Of a stretch of 64,000 nt of DNA, positions 1 to 9,570 are shown piece by piece. Position numbers and translations under genes: made by a program. Under the pieces are notes generated by a model. That model was not told the DNA's origin. It made no database searches and saw only the letters and a program-made list of their open reading frames with translations. Within the stretch, counting starts at the first letter, position 1. The number at the start of each line of letters is the position of its first letter. Source of the stretch: Manihot esculenta (taxonomy: Eukaryota; Streptophyta; Magnoliopsida; Malpighiales; Euphorbiaceae); contig NC_035170.2 in the NCBI RefSeq assembly GCF_001659605.2, forward strand, positions 19,108,948-19,172,947, in the 5' to 3' direction.

Positions 1-320
1 TACACTAGGGCCAAGCACAATTCTATAACTCAATACATAACTGGTTATTACATCCTTTCTATACATTACATAAACACTGTACTGTACATCATTATCATGT
101 CCACTATTCTATACTATTACATATGCCTTTACCCTTGCTTTCTCTTTCTCTTTCTCTTCTCTGAGGCCCTGAAAAATGGGGTTAGGGAGAGGGATGAGCT
201 ACTAAAGCCCAGTGAGCGGAATCTATAAAAATCACATTTAAAACATGCTATCATATGATGCATCACTGCACAAACATTTCACATCTCGGATTGGACATGA
301 TCCCAAAACTCCCTCTGTCA

Positions 321-444
321 GTGCCCGGCCCCCAAAGGAGCTCACACAGGTCTTTCACTAACTACTCATGGTGCCCGACCCTATAAGGGCTCTCACAGGA
401 CTCATCCAAGGTAAATGCCCGGCCCCAAAGGAGCTCACACAGGA
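321..444. repeat. Three-copy short repeat in LTR A
   Basis: Three near copies of a GTGCCCGGCCCC...GGAGCTCACACAGG unit start near 321, 371 and 415. The right LTR has the same set near 7981-8104. Other LTR subfamilies in the window carry different short tandem repeats at the equivalent place. Confidence 0.7.
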
Positions 445-828
445 CATACAATAATGACAGACTTATGGGCTATTGAGATCGCCTCGGTCCAATCCACATA
501 TACAAGTAATAATGCAATGCATCAATTTGATGAATACTAATGCAAAGCATCCTACATAAACATGGCATTAATGATGCATGAATCATGCTAAAACAGTTCT
601 TAACTTTTAAAATAAAGTTCTGTTCCACTCACCTCTGTCAACTGTTGGGCAGTCTCTGTAACTCTAACTCTGTGGGCCTCCTTGGTCTCTCGGGTCCGTA
701 CCTACACAGGTGGACTCAAATGAGGACCAAACTTACTTACACAGAACTCTTAATATCTCCCCAAAACCCCTCTAAAACATCATAGGCATGCATGGAAAAA
801 TGGGCAAAAGAAGGCTGGACTGGGCACT

Positions 829-1079
829 TTCGGCGGCTGGTTCGGCGGCCGAAACCTCCCTCCAGAGACGAAACTCATGCATGTTCGGCGGCACCTTCGG
901 CGGCCGAAAGTCTCGTCCAGAGACGAAACTCATGCACTTTCGGCGGCCGAACTCCCTCTTTCGGCGGCCGAAAGTCTCTTTCTCACCCAAAAGCCTAGCT
1001 TTCGGGGGCAAGGTTTGGCAGCCGAAACTGCCTCCACAAGGGGTTCGGCGGCCGAACCTTGCTTCGGCGGCCGAACCTG
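829..1079. repeat. 55-bp GCC-palindrome array in LTR A (left copy)
   Basis: Copies of TTCGGCGGCCGAA lie between TCCAGAGACGAAACTC anchors. The CCAGAGACG anchors fall at 862 and 917, exactly 55 bases apart. The array lies in the part of the LTR between the splice-donor-like site and the primer site, so it would be in the leader of the full-length RNA. Confidence 0.85.
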
Positions 1080-1900
1080 GATTCTCCAGAAAGGCAGAAT
1101 CCCGACCCAACTCAGGGTTCCAGCCTCCAAAATCCTATCAAACACCCATAACATGCATACCAACACGTCTCAACTAACATATAACCTATCTCAAGCATAT
1201 AGAGGCCTCAAAACTAGTTCAAGCCTCAAAAACAACAACAAAACGCATATGATCAACATATGCTCAAACTCATGCTTATACCCCAAAACATGCCATAAAA
1301 CTCTTTAAAACTCTTAAAACTTACTGTAAACATAAGGGGAGGTGAGGATCCATGCTTACCTCTTGAAGAACGAGAGGATTGCTGGTCCAAACTTGGAGAT
1401 GTGGTGGAAAACTACTCAAAGTCTCCAAGTTGCTCAACTTTGCTTCCTTTTGCTCAAATCTCTAAAACAAAGCTAAAAACATGTTAAAACATGCAAGATT
1501 TGAGGAAAACATGAGAAACACACCAAGGAGAGCTTGAACCCACCTTTGACCCAAAAACAGAGTGTTTAACACTCAAGTCTCGGGCAAAGGGGCTTTTGTG
1601 GTGGCCAACCGACTCTTCCTTCGGCGGCCTAACGTGCATGCAAAACCATGCAACTTTCGGCGGCCGAACTTCACCTTCGGCGGCCGAACCTGGCTTTTGT
1701 CCCCTTGGCCTTTTCATTTCAAAAACTCACTTTTCTTCCTTAACTCAAAACATGCAAACATGATAAAAACACTTAAAAACCATCTTAAAAACCTTTCTTA
1801 TACCCTTAGGGCAAGCTCCGACATCCTCGAATCCCGACTTCCAACGGAAAATCCGCCGGAACGTAGGAAGTCCGATACCGGGGTCTAGCCGGGTATTACA

Positions 1901-1937
1901 TTCTCCCCCCCTTAAGAACATTCGTCCCCGAATGTTC
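1901..1937 (-). promoter_or_regulatory. Polypurine tract of element A and adjoining perfect hairpin
   Basis: On the minus strand a purine run (TTAAGGGGGGGAGAA) directly abuts the 3' LTR and would prime plus-strand DNA synthesis. Immediately upstream (1916-1937) is a perfect inverted repeat with 9-base arms GAACATTCG and CGAATGTTC around a 4-base loop. The same hairpin precedes the tract in C and F, with base changes in D and G. Confidence 0.85.
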
Positions 1938-2006
1938 CTCTCTAACTCAAACATACTCAAAACATAACATAAAGCACATAAAGAACAAAAGAAGCTAAAA
2001 CTAACC

Positions 2007-5000
2007 TCAAAAGAGATAGGGGTACTGTCGGAGCATAGACTCCCTTGTCTCCCAGGTGCACTCTTCGATATTATGGTGGTTCCAGAGGACTTTCACCATC
2101 GGGATCTCCTTGTTCCTTAGCTTTCTGATTTGGGTGTCAATGATCCGCACTGGCTGCTCTACATAGGTGAGATCTCCTAGGATCTCCACATCTGGTTCAC
2201 TGAGAACCTTACTCGGATCTGACACAAACTTTCGTAGCATAGACACATGGAAGACTGGATGGATTCTTTCCATAGACATAGGCAAATCAAGCTTATACGA
2301 CACATTTCCGACCTTCTGCAAAATCTCAAAAGGTCCAATGTACCGCGGAGCCAACTTACCTTTCCTCCCAAAACGAACCACCCCTTTCATTGGAGACACC
2401 TTCAACAAGACCAGATCCCCCTCCTCAAACTCTATGTGCTTTCTGCGAACGTCTGCATAGCTCTTCTGCCGACTAACAGCAGTCTTGAGCCTCTCTCTGA
2501 TAATGGGCACCACCCTGTTCGTGATCTCTACTAACTCAGGCCCTGCTAGGGACCTTTCTCCAACTTCTTCCCAACAAACTGGTGACCTGCACTTCCTCCC
2601 ATACAGAGCTTCATATGGGGCCATCCCTATGCTAGCATGATGGCTATTGTTGTAGGCAAACTCCACTAAGGGTAGATGCTGCCTCCAAGAACCGCCAAAA
2701 TCTAGCACACACATTCTGAGCATGTCTTCTATGGTCTGGATGGTCCTCTCTGACTGGCCGTCAGTCTGTGGATGGAAAGCAGTGCTGAAGTCTAATCTTG
2801 TGCCCATAGCCTCTTGCAGACTTCGCCAAAACCTGGAGGTAAACTGGGGTCCTCTGTCAGACACTATAGAAACAGGAGCCCCATGCAACCTCACAACTTC
2901 CCCAACATATACCTGCGCTAGCTTGTCCACAGAGTAGCCGCTCCTGACAGGAATGAAGTGAGCAGATTTCGTCAGTCTATCCACTATCACCCATATGGAG
3001 TCTAGTCTGTTGGACGTCGCCGGTAAGCCCACTACAAAATCCATGGCTATGTTCTCCCATTTCCATTCTGGAATCGGCAGTGGGTTAAGCATTCCAGCCG
3101 GCTTCTGATGCTCTAGCTTCACCCGTTGACATATCTCGCAGGCTGACACAAACTGTGCCACTTCTCTCTTCATTGCTGGCCACCAATAAACTTTCTTCAG
3201 ATCTTGATACATCTTGGTGGCTCCAGGGTGAATGCTATATCTCGCATTATGAGCTTCTCTCATAATGTCTCCTTTCAAACTGATATCGTCTGGTACACAT
3301 AGTCTATGCCCGTAGCGGAGAATCCCTTGGTTGTCGAATCTGAACTCTTCGCTCTTGCCTGACTGAACAGTCCTGGCAATCTTGACCAACACTGGATCCT
3401 CATGTTGTTTCTGAGCCACCTGCTCCAGAAACACGGGTGTAACTCTCATCTGTGCAATCAAAGCACCTGTACCAGTTACCTCTAACTGTAGCCCTTCTTC
3501 AACTAACCTGTAGAAGTCCTTCACCACCGGCCTCCTCTCTGCTGTAATGTGAGCTAAACTACCTAGTGATTTCCGGCTTAAGGCATCGGCTACAACATTT
3601 GCCTTTCCCGGATGATACTGGATTCTGCAATCATAATCACTAAGCAATTCCACCCACCGTCTCTGCCTCAAATTTAACTCTCTCTGACTCAGGATGTGCT
3701 GTAGGCTCTTATGATCTGTAAAGATCTCACATTTCACCCCATAGAGGTAATGCCTCCACATCTTGAGTGCAAAGATAACAGCTGCCATCTCAAGATCGTG
3801 TGTCGGATAGTTCAGCTCGTGCTTCTTCAGCTGTCTAGAAGCATAAGCGATTACTCTGTCATTCTGCATTAACACACAACCCAATCCCACTCGAGATGCA
3901 TCACAGAACACTGTGAAGTCCTCATCACTAGTAGGCAGAGCTAACACCGGTGCTGAAGTTAATCTTCTCTTTAGCTCTTCGAAACTCTCTTCACATTGGT
4001 CAGACCATGTGAATCTCTGATTCTTTCTGGTTAATCTGGTCATAGGAGCCGCTATCTTGGAGAAGTCCTGAACGAACCTCCTGTAGTAGCCTGCCAAACC
4101 CAAGAAACTTTTAACCTCTGTCACTGTGGTGGGTCTAGGCCAGTTGGCTACAGCTTCTATCTTCTTGGGGTCCACTGCTATACCTTGATCTGACACTACA
4201 TGCCCCAAGAATGAAATGCTCCTTAGCCAGAACTCACACTTGGAGAACTTGGCATATAAACCATGCTCTCTCAAGGTCTGTAGGACTATCCTCAGATGAT
4301 GGGCATGCTCCTCTGCATTCCTGGAATACACCAAGATATCATCTATGAAGACAATAACAAAGTGATCCAGGTACTCTCTGAAAACTCGGTTCATGAGATC
4401 CATGAATGCTGCAGGGGCGTTAGTCAACCCGAACGGCATCACTAAGAACTCATAATGCCCATATCTGGTCCTGAAAGCTGTCTTAGGTACATCCTCTTCC
4501 CTGATTCTCAGCTGATGATAGCCCGATCTCAGATCTATCTTAGAAAAACAACCTGCTCCTGCTAGCTGGTCGAATAGATCATCGATCCTGGGTAGAGGAT
4601 ACTTATTCTTGGTAGTGACTTTGTTCAACTGCCTGTAGTCGATACAAAGTCTAAGGGATCCATCCTTCTTCTTGACAAACAACACTGGAGCACCCCAGGG
4701 TGAGGTACTTGGACGGATGAAACCCTTATCTACCAACTCCTGTAACTGCTCTTTCAACTCCTTAAGCTCTGCTGGTGCCATCCTGTAGGGAGGAATAGAG
4801 ATCGGTCTGGTACCAGGCACTAACTCTATCTCGAACTCTATTTCCCTCACAGGTGGTAGTCCTGGAAGCTCATCTGGAAACACATCTGGGAACTCTCTGA
4901 CTACGGGCACTGAACTGGGGTCCCTAACCTGACTGTCTAGCTCTCTCACATGAGCTAGATACCCCTGACATCCCCTCCTGAGCAACCTACGAGCCTGTAG

Positions 5001-6995
5001 GGCTGATATCAGACCTCTAGGTGTGCCCCTCCTGTCTCCTCTGAAGACAAACTCAGATCCATCCTCATCTCTGAACTTAACTACCTTGTCTCTACAGTCC
5101 AAGGTAGCACCATATGCAGATAGCCAATCCATCCCTAGAATGACGTCAAAATCTGTCAACTCTAGAACCACAAGGTCAGCTGGAAGGCATCTACCATCTA
5201 TAAACACTGGACTATGTCGACAGACTGTCTCTGCCAACGATGGATCACACTTAGGGCCACTGACCCATAGGGGACACTCTAACCCAGACGTCATCAAACC
5301 CACTCTCTCTATGGCTCTAGGAGCAACAAAGGAATGTGAAGCACCAGGGTCTAACAAAGCATACACCTCAGAACACCCAATGAGAAGGTTACCTGACACC
5401 ACGGTGTTAGAAGTGTTTGCCTCCTGCTGTGTCATCGTGAAAATCCGCGCCGGAGCTGACGGACCTCCACCTCTGGGACCTGCAGATGAAGAGGCTGACC
5501 CTCTCCCTCTGCCTCTGCCCTGCGTCATAACTGAAACTGGTGGCTGTGGCATGCTAGCTGGAGCTGTCTGCTGGGATGGTGCCGTGAAAGATGCCTGAGG
5601 GCACTCACGAGCCATGTGTCCCTCCTGGCCGCACCTGTAACATCCTGTAATCCCAAAGCGACAAACTCCTCTGTGCGCTTTACCGCACCTACTACACACT
5701 GGAACCTCTGAGCCTGAACTCATGCCACTGCCTAATCCCAGACCTGCTTTAATCTTATTCCAGAACTTATTCTTCCTCGACTTCTGAGTGGAACCACTCC
5801 ACTTCTTACCACTGGAAGTTGCTGCACCCTGTGAAGAGGGATCTGACTTGCCCCTACCTGGGGTCTTAGAACCAGAGGACTGTGCCGGCTGCTGTTTCAC
5901 TGTACCCTGTATAATGGCACTAGCCTCCATTCTCCGTGCTAAATCCACCACGGTGTGGAAACTCTCCCTCTCGGCTGCATGGATCAAAGAGGAATACCTG
6001 GAATGCAGTTTCATAGCATACCTCCTGGCCTTTTTCTGTTCCGTATCATAGGCCTGTCCTGCATACCGCAGCAACTCAAGAAACCTGTCAGTAAACTCAT
6101 CAATACTCATATCCTCTGTCTGCTTGAGCTGCTCAAACTCTATCATCTTTAGCTCTTTCGAACTATCTGGGAATGCCCATCCGGCAAACTCATTAGCGAA
6201 CTCCTCCCAAGACATGTTATCCAACCTAGGGTCCACATAGACGCCAAACCATTCCTTCGCCTTCTTACATTTTAAAGTGAACCCTGCCATCTGAATGGCT
6301 CTGGTATCATCTGCCCCTAACTCATCTGCTATCATCTTGACTGCTTTAATGTACTCAAACGGATCATCTCCTGATTGGTACTTAGGAGCATCTAACTTTA
6401 GGTAATCTGTCATCTTTACCTTGCTCCTCACAGATGGGCCAGGTTGAGGTGTTTGGATAACTGGGGCTTCTGGTTGTACCACTGGTGGTGGTGGGGGAGG
6501 TGCAGAACTTTCTGGTGTAGAGTATGCTGGACTGGGATAAAAAGGTGAGGGTGGATACATGGGATATGGTGGATATGGGGGGTAATACGGTGGATAAGGC
6601 ATATATGTGGGATATGGGTGAAAACTAGGATAATCCGATGTACCTCCCATCGAATATCCTGGGCCCTGTGGGTAGGGCTGATAGTGGGGTGGATAACCAT
6701 ACCCCGAGGCCTGACCGCCTCCCTGTGATGATCCCACATCCTCCTCTGTAGTGCCAACACCTAACCCTCCATCCCTTCTTGGATCCACATCCATCTCTTC
6801 CCTTGTATCACTAGATCTTCTTCTCTGTTCTGTCTCCCTCCTGCTTTCATCAAAAGACCTTCTAGGGTCTCTTGATGCTCTTTCTCTGCCTGCCCTTTGG
6901 GACATAGCTCTTGGCAAAGCAGGGGGACGCCCTTCCATTCCCTCATTCTCGGGCGGAGCTCCAGTCAATCTAGCTGATCGACGGGTTCCTCTCAT
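2007..6995 (-). CDS. gag-pol: Intact Tekay-type chromovirus Gag-Pol polyprotein (element A)
   Basis: This single open frame of 1,662 codons encodes everything a Tekay chromovirus needs to transpose. I chose the start [12 protein letters not shown] because it is conserved in B, C, D and G; an in-frame ATG at 7052 would add 19 unconserved residues. In order: a basic N-terminus, a Pro/Tyr-rich stretch (about 101-156), the Gag core (about 195-345), a short zinc knuckle CX2CX3HX3C (434-445) and a canonical CX2CX4HX4C knuckle (452-465). Next come protease with DPGAS (Asp549), RT with Asp821 and FIDD (Asp885/886), and RNase H (Asp1032, Glu1069, Asp1094, Asp1137). Integrase follows, with its HHCC zinc site (His1249, His1256, Cys1286, Cys1289) and catalytic Asp1319, Asp1380, Glu1416. 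A chromodomain (about 1604-1662) ends the protein and in this family is thought to steer insertion to heterochromatin. No break is seen. The mature proteins would be released by the protease. Confidence 0.95.
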   Translation of the reverse strand: MRGTRRSARLTGAPPENEGMEGRPPALPRAMSQRAGRERASRDPRRSFDESRRETEQRRRSSDTREEMDVDPRRDGGLGVGTTEEDVGSSQGGGQASGYGYPPHYQPYPQGPGYSMGGTSDYPSFHPYPTYMPYPPYYPPYPPYPMYPPSPFYPSPAYSTPESSAPPPPPPVVQPEAPVIQTPQPGPSVRSKVKMTDYLKLDAPKYQSGDDPFEYIKAVKMIADELGADDTRAIQMAGFTLKCKKAKEWFGVYVDPRLDNMSWEEFANEFAGWAFPDSSKELKMIEFEQLKQTEDMSIDEFTDRFLELLRYAGQAYDTEQKKARRYAMKLHSRYSSLIHAAERESFHTVVDLARRMEASAIIQGTVKQQPAQSSGSKTPGRGKSDPSSQGAATSSGKKWSGSTQKSRKNKFWNKIKAGLGLGSGMSSGSEVPVCSRCGKAHRGVCRFGITGCYRCGQEGHMARECPQASFTAPSQQTAPASMPQPPVSVMTQGRGRGRGSASSSAGPRGGGPSAPARIFTMTQQEANTSNTVVSGNLLIGCSEVYALLDPGASHSFVAPRAIERVGLMTSGLECPLWVSGPKCDPSLAETVCRHSPVFIDGRCLPADLVVLELTDFDVILGMDWLSAYGATLDCRDKVVKFRDEDGSEFVFRGDRRGTPRGLISALQARRLLRRGCQGYLAHVRELDSQVRDPSSVPVVREFPDVFPDELPGLPPVREIEFEIELVPGTRPISIPPYRMAPAELKELKEQLQELVDKGFIRPSTSPWGAPVLFVKKKDGSLRLCIDYRQLNKVTTKNKYPLPRIDDLFDQLAGAGCFSKIDLRSGYHQLRIREEDVPKTAFRTRYGHYEFLVMPFGLTNAPAAFMDLMNRVFREYLDHFVIVFIDDILVYSRNAEEHAHHLRIVLQTLREHGLYAKFSKCEFWLRSISFLGHVVSDQGIAVDPKKIEAVANWPRPTTVTEVKSFLGLAGYYRRFVQDFSKIAAPMTRLTRKNQRFTWSDQCEESFEELKRRLTSAPVLALPTSDEDFTVFCDASRVGLGCVLMQNDRVIAYASRQLKKHELNYPTHDLEMAAVIFALKMWRHYLYGVKCEIFTDHKSLQHILSQRELNLRQRRWVELLSDYDCRIQYHPGKANVVADALSRKSLGSLAHITAERRPVVKDFYRLVEEGLQLEVTGTGALIAQMRVTPVFLEQVAQKQHEDPVLVKIARTVQSGKSEEFRFDNQGILRYGHRLCVPDDISLKGDIMREAHNARYSIHPGATKMYQDLKKVYWWPAMKREVAQFVSACEICQRVKLEHQKPAGMLNPLPIPEWKWENIAMDFVVGLPATSNRLDSIWVIVDRLTKSAHFIPVRSGYSVDKLAQVYVGEVVRLHGAPVSIVSDRGPQFTSRFWRSLQEAMGTRLDFSTAFHPQTDGQSERTIQTIEDMLRMCVLDFGGSWRQHLPLVEFAYNNSHHASIGMAPYEALYGRKCRSPVCWEEVGERSLAGPELVEITNRVVPIIRERLKTAVSRQKSYADVRRKHIEFEEGDLVLLKVSPMKGVVRFGRKGKLAPRYIGPFEILQKVGNVSYKLDLPMSMERIHPVFHVSMLRKFVSDPSKVLSEPDVEILGDLTYVEQPVRIIDTQIRKLRNKEIPMVKVLWNHHNIEECTWETRESMLRQYPYLF

Positions 6996-7266
6996 CTTAG
7001 CTTCTGAAAACATAACATGAACTTTAGCATCATAGGATCCATGTAACAACATGAACCCTCAACTCATAGCATAGCATATCATAGCATACCATTAAATGCA
7101 CATGCAGAACATCATGGCATTACACATCAAGACAGGACTCAACATCCTATCCTAGTGGACATGATCTTCCTATTGTGCTTGCCCTCTAAAACAACCTCTT
7201 TCCGATGTGAGATATCTCTAATCCCTGAGCATCTTAGCTCAGCACACCGTACTCTAGAGGCCCTAT

Positions 7267-7278
7267 GCTCTGATACCA
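7267..7278 (-). other. Primer binding site of element A (initiator tRNA-Met)
   Basis: The minus strand reads TGGTATCAGAGC three bases inside the 5' LTR boundary (7282). This matches the 3' end of plant initiator tRNA-Met, the usual primer of Tekay elements. Confidence 0.9.
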
Positions 7279-7281
7279 ATC

Positions 7282-9570
7282 TGTAACAGCCCGCTTACCG
7301 GACCATCACCGGCACTAGGATACAGATCGGCTTAAGGCCGCCGGGACCCGTAGTAAGCCACCTGTAAACTCTGTGTACCTGATAAAACCCATACATGATC
7401 ACACTTAAACTTAACACTGTTACTTACTCTTCTCTATTATTTTCTTTTTTTCTTTCTTTGCTTGACTATCTTTTCTTTTCTTGAAACTTTTCTCATCAAC
7501 TAAGCCTGGACTATGCATGCTCTGTCTGTATGCACTCGAAGAGTGATACCTGCTATGGTACCATACAGTAACTACAGAGATAGAAATACTACCATGCACC
7601 AAGCCTAGCTCATCATACATTATCTCAATCATACAATGATCATGTGCAAAGGGATAAACATACACTAGGGCCAAGCACAATTCTATAACTCAATACATAA
7701 CTGGTTATTACATCCTTTCTATACATTACATAAACACTGTACTGTACATCATTATCATGTCCACTATTCTATACTATTACATATGCCTTTACCCTTGCTT
7801 TCTCTTTCTCTTTCTCTTCTCTGAGGCCCTGAAAAATGGGGTTAGGGAGAGGGATGAGCTACTAAAGCCCAGTGAGCGGAATCTATAAAAATCACATTTA
7901 AAACATGCTATCATATGATGCATCACTGCACAAACATTTCACATCTCGGATTGGACATGATCCCAAAACTCCCTCTGTCAGTGCCCGGCCCCCAAAGGAG
8001 CTCACACAGGTCTTTCACTAACTACTCATGGTGCCCGACCCTATAAGGGCTCTCACAGGACTCATCCAAGGTAAATGCCCGGCCCCAAAGGAGCTCACAC
8101 AGGACATACAATAATGACAGACTTATGGGCTATTGAGATCGCCTCGGTCCAATCCACATATACAAGTAATAATGCAATGCATCAATTTGATGAATACTAA
8201 TGCAAAGCATCCTACATAAACATGGCATTAATGATGCATGAATCATGCTAAAACAGTTCTTAACTTTTAAAATAAAGTTCTGTTCCACTCACCTCTGTCA
8301 ACTGTTGGGCAGTCTCTGTAACTCTAACTCTGTGGGCCTCCTTGGTCTCTCGGGTCCGTACCTACACAGGTGGACTCAAATGAGGACCAAACTTACTTAC
8401 ACAGAACTCTTAATATCTCCCCAAAACCCCTCTAAAACATCATAGGCATGCATGGAAAAATGGGCAAAAGAAGGCTGGACTGGGCACTTTCGGCGGCTGG
8501 TTCGGCGGCCGAAACCTCCCTCCAGAGACGAAACTCATGCATGTTCGGCGGCACCTTCGGCGGCCGAAAGTCTCGTCCAGAGACGAAACTCATGCACTTT
8601 CGGCGGCCGAACTCCCTCTTTCGGCGGCCGAAAGTCTCTTTCTCACCCAAAAGCCTAGCTTTCGGGGGCAAGGTTTGGCAGCCGAAACTGCCTCCACAAG
8701 GGGTTCGGCGGCCGAACCTTGCTTCGGCGGCCGAACCTGGATTCTCCAGAAAGGCAGAATCCCGACCCAACTCAGGGTTCCAGCCTCCAAAATCCTATCA
8801 AACACCCATAACATGCATACCAACACGTCTCAACTAACATATAACCTATCTCAAGCATATAGAGGCCTCAAAACTAGTTCAAGCCTCAAAAACAACAACA
8901 AAACGCATATGATCAACATATGCTCAAACTCATGCTTATACCCCAAAACATGCCATAAAACTCTTTAAAACTCTTAAAACTTACTGTAAACATAAGGGGA
9001 GGTGAGGATCCATGCTTACCTCTTGAAGAACGAGAGGATTGCTGGTCCAAACTTGGAGATGTGGTGGAAAACTACTCAAAGTCTCCAAGTTGCTCAACTT
9101 TGCTTCCTTTTGCTCAAATCTCTAAAACAAAGCTAAAAACATGTTAAAACATGCAAGATTTGAGGAAAACATGAGAAACACACCAAGGAGAGCTTGAACC
9201 CACCTTTGACCCAAAAACAGAGTGTTTAACACTCAAGTCTCGGGCAAAGGGGCTTTTGTGGTGGCCAACCGACTCTTCCTTCGGCGGCCTAACGTGCATG
9301 CAAAACCATGCAAAACCATGCAACTTTCGGCGGCCGAACTTCACCTTCGGCGGCCGAACCTGGCTTTTGTCCCCTTGGCCTTTTCATTTCAAAAACTCAC
9401 TTTTCTTCCTTAACTCAAAACATGCAAACATGATAAAAACACTTAAAAACCATCTTAAAAACCTTTCTTATACCCTTAGGGCAAGCTCCGACATCCTCGA
9501 ATCCCGACTTCCAACGGAAAATCCGCCGGAACGTAGGAAGTCCGATACCGGGGTCTAGCCGGGTATTACA
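7282..9570 (-). repeat. 5' LTR of element A (complete, 2,289 bp)
   Basis: Bounded by TGTAACAGCC at 7282 and ...GGGTATTACA at 9570 (inverted TG...CA ends). It has no visible substitution against 1-1900 and one 10-bp tandem duplication at about 9301-9320. The usual CTATAAAA box is replaced by CACAAAA (minus strand, 9254-9260) at the equivalent distance (240 bases) from the splice-donor-like site. Confidence 0.94.
8489..8739. repeat. 55-bp GCC-palindrome array in LTR A (right copy)
   Basis: Copy of the array at 829-1079, with CCAGAGACG anchors at 8522 and 8577. Open reading frames through it on both strands arise because the palindrome has no stop codon in any frame. Confidence 0.85.

Larger units (their letters stand above)
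1..1900 (-). repeat. 3' LTR of element A, truncated by window start
   Basis: The LTR ends (minus-strand start) at the TGTAATACCC boundary at 1900, directly beside the polypurine tract at 1901. Position 1 corresponds to 7661 in the right LTR, so about 380 bases of its far end lie outside the window. It contains a 55-bp repeat array (829-1079), a second GCC-rich cluster (1617-1690) and a splice-donor-like site around 1355-1365. Confidence 0.93.
7004..9019 (-). other. Putative leader intron of element A
   Basis: On the minus strand CAAGAG/GTAAG at 9019/9020 is a strong plant 5' splice site inside the 5' LTR. TTTTCAG ending at 7004 is a 3' splice site 8 bases before the conserved gag ATG (6995). 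A CTAA branch-like motif lies about 30 bases upstream of the acceptor. Removing 2,016 bases would delete the 55-bp array, the primer site and the LTR tail from the mRNA. The same pair of sites exists in B, D and G. This is inferred from sequence only. Confidence 0.45.
1..9570 (-). mobile_element. Element A: young Tekay-type Ty3/gypsy retrotransposon (left LTR cut by window edge)
   Basis: In transcription sense this element reads 5' LTR (7282-9570), tRNA-Met primer site, one long gag-pol frame, polypurine tract and 3' LTR (1-1900, running off the window). The two LTRs align with an offset of 7,660 bases. I see no base substitution between them, only one extra CAAAACCATG copy in the right LTR. 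The polyprotein is open from end to end. Near-identical LTRs plus an intact frame mean a very recent insertion and a candidate autonomous copy. It sits inside the pol gene of element B, whose sequence resumes at 9571. The left target duplication lies outside the window, so the insertion footprint cannot be closed here. Confidence 0.93.

Noticed and set aside
829..1079. Regular spacing resembling a CRISPR array
   Set aside because: Units are contiguous, degenerate 55-bp tandem repeats inside LTRs of a plant retrotransposon. There are no unique spacers and no cas genes.
788..1177. Open frames on both strands through the LTR arrays (also 8448-8837, 23513-23872, 37594-38268 minus, 58703-59347 minus), giving FGGR/SAAE/RPPK-rich peptides
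   Set aside because: The GCC palindrome has no stop in any frame, so arrays stay open by composition. The frames sit in LTRs, change phase between copies and have no domain.
5023..5598. 191-codon plus-strand frame within element A
   Set aside because: Antisense shadow of the intact protease region of gag-pol.
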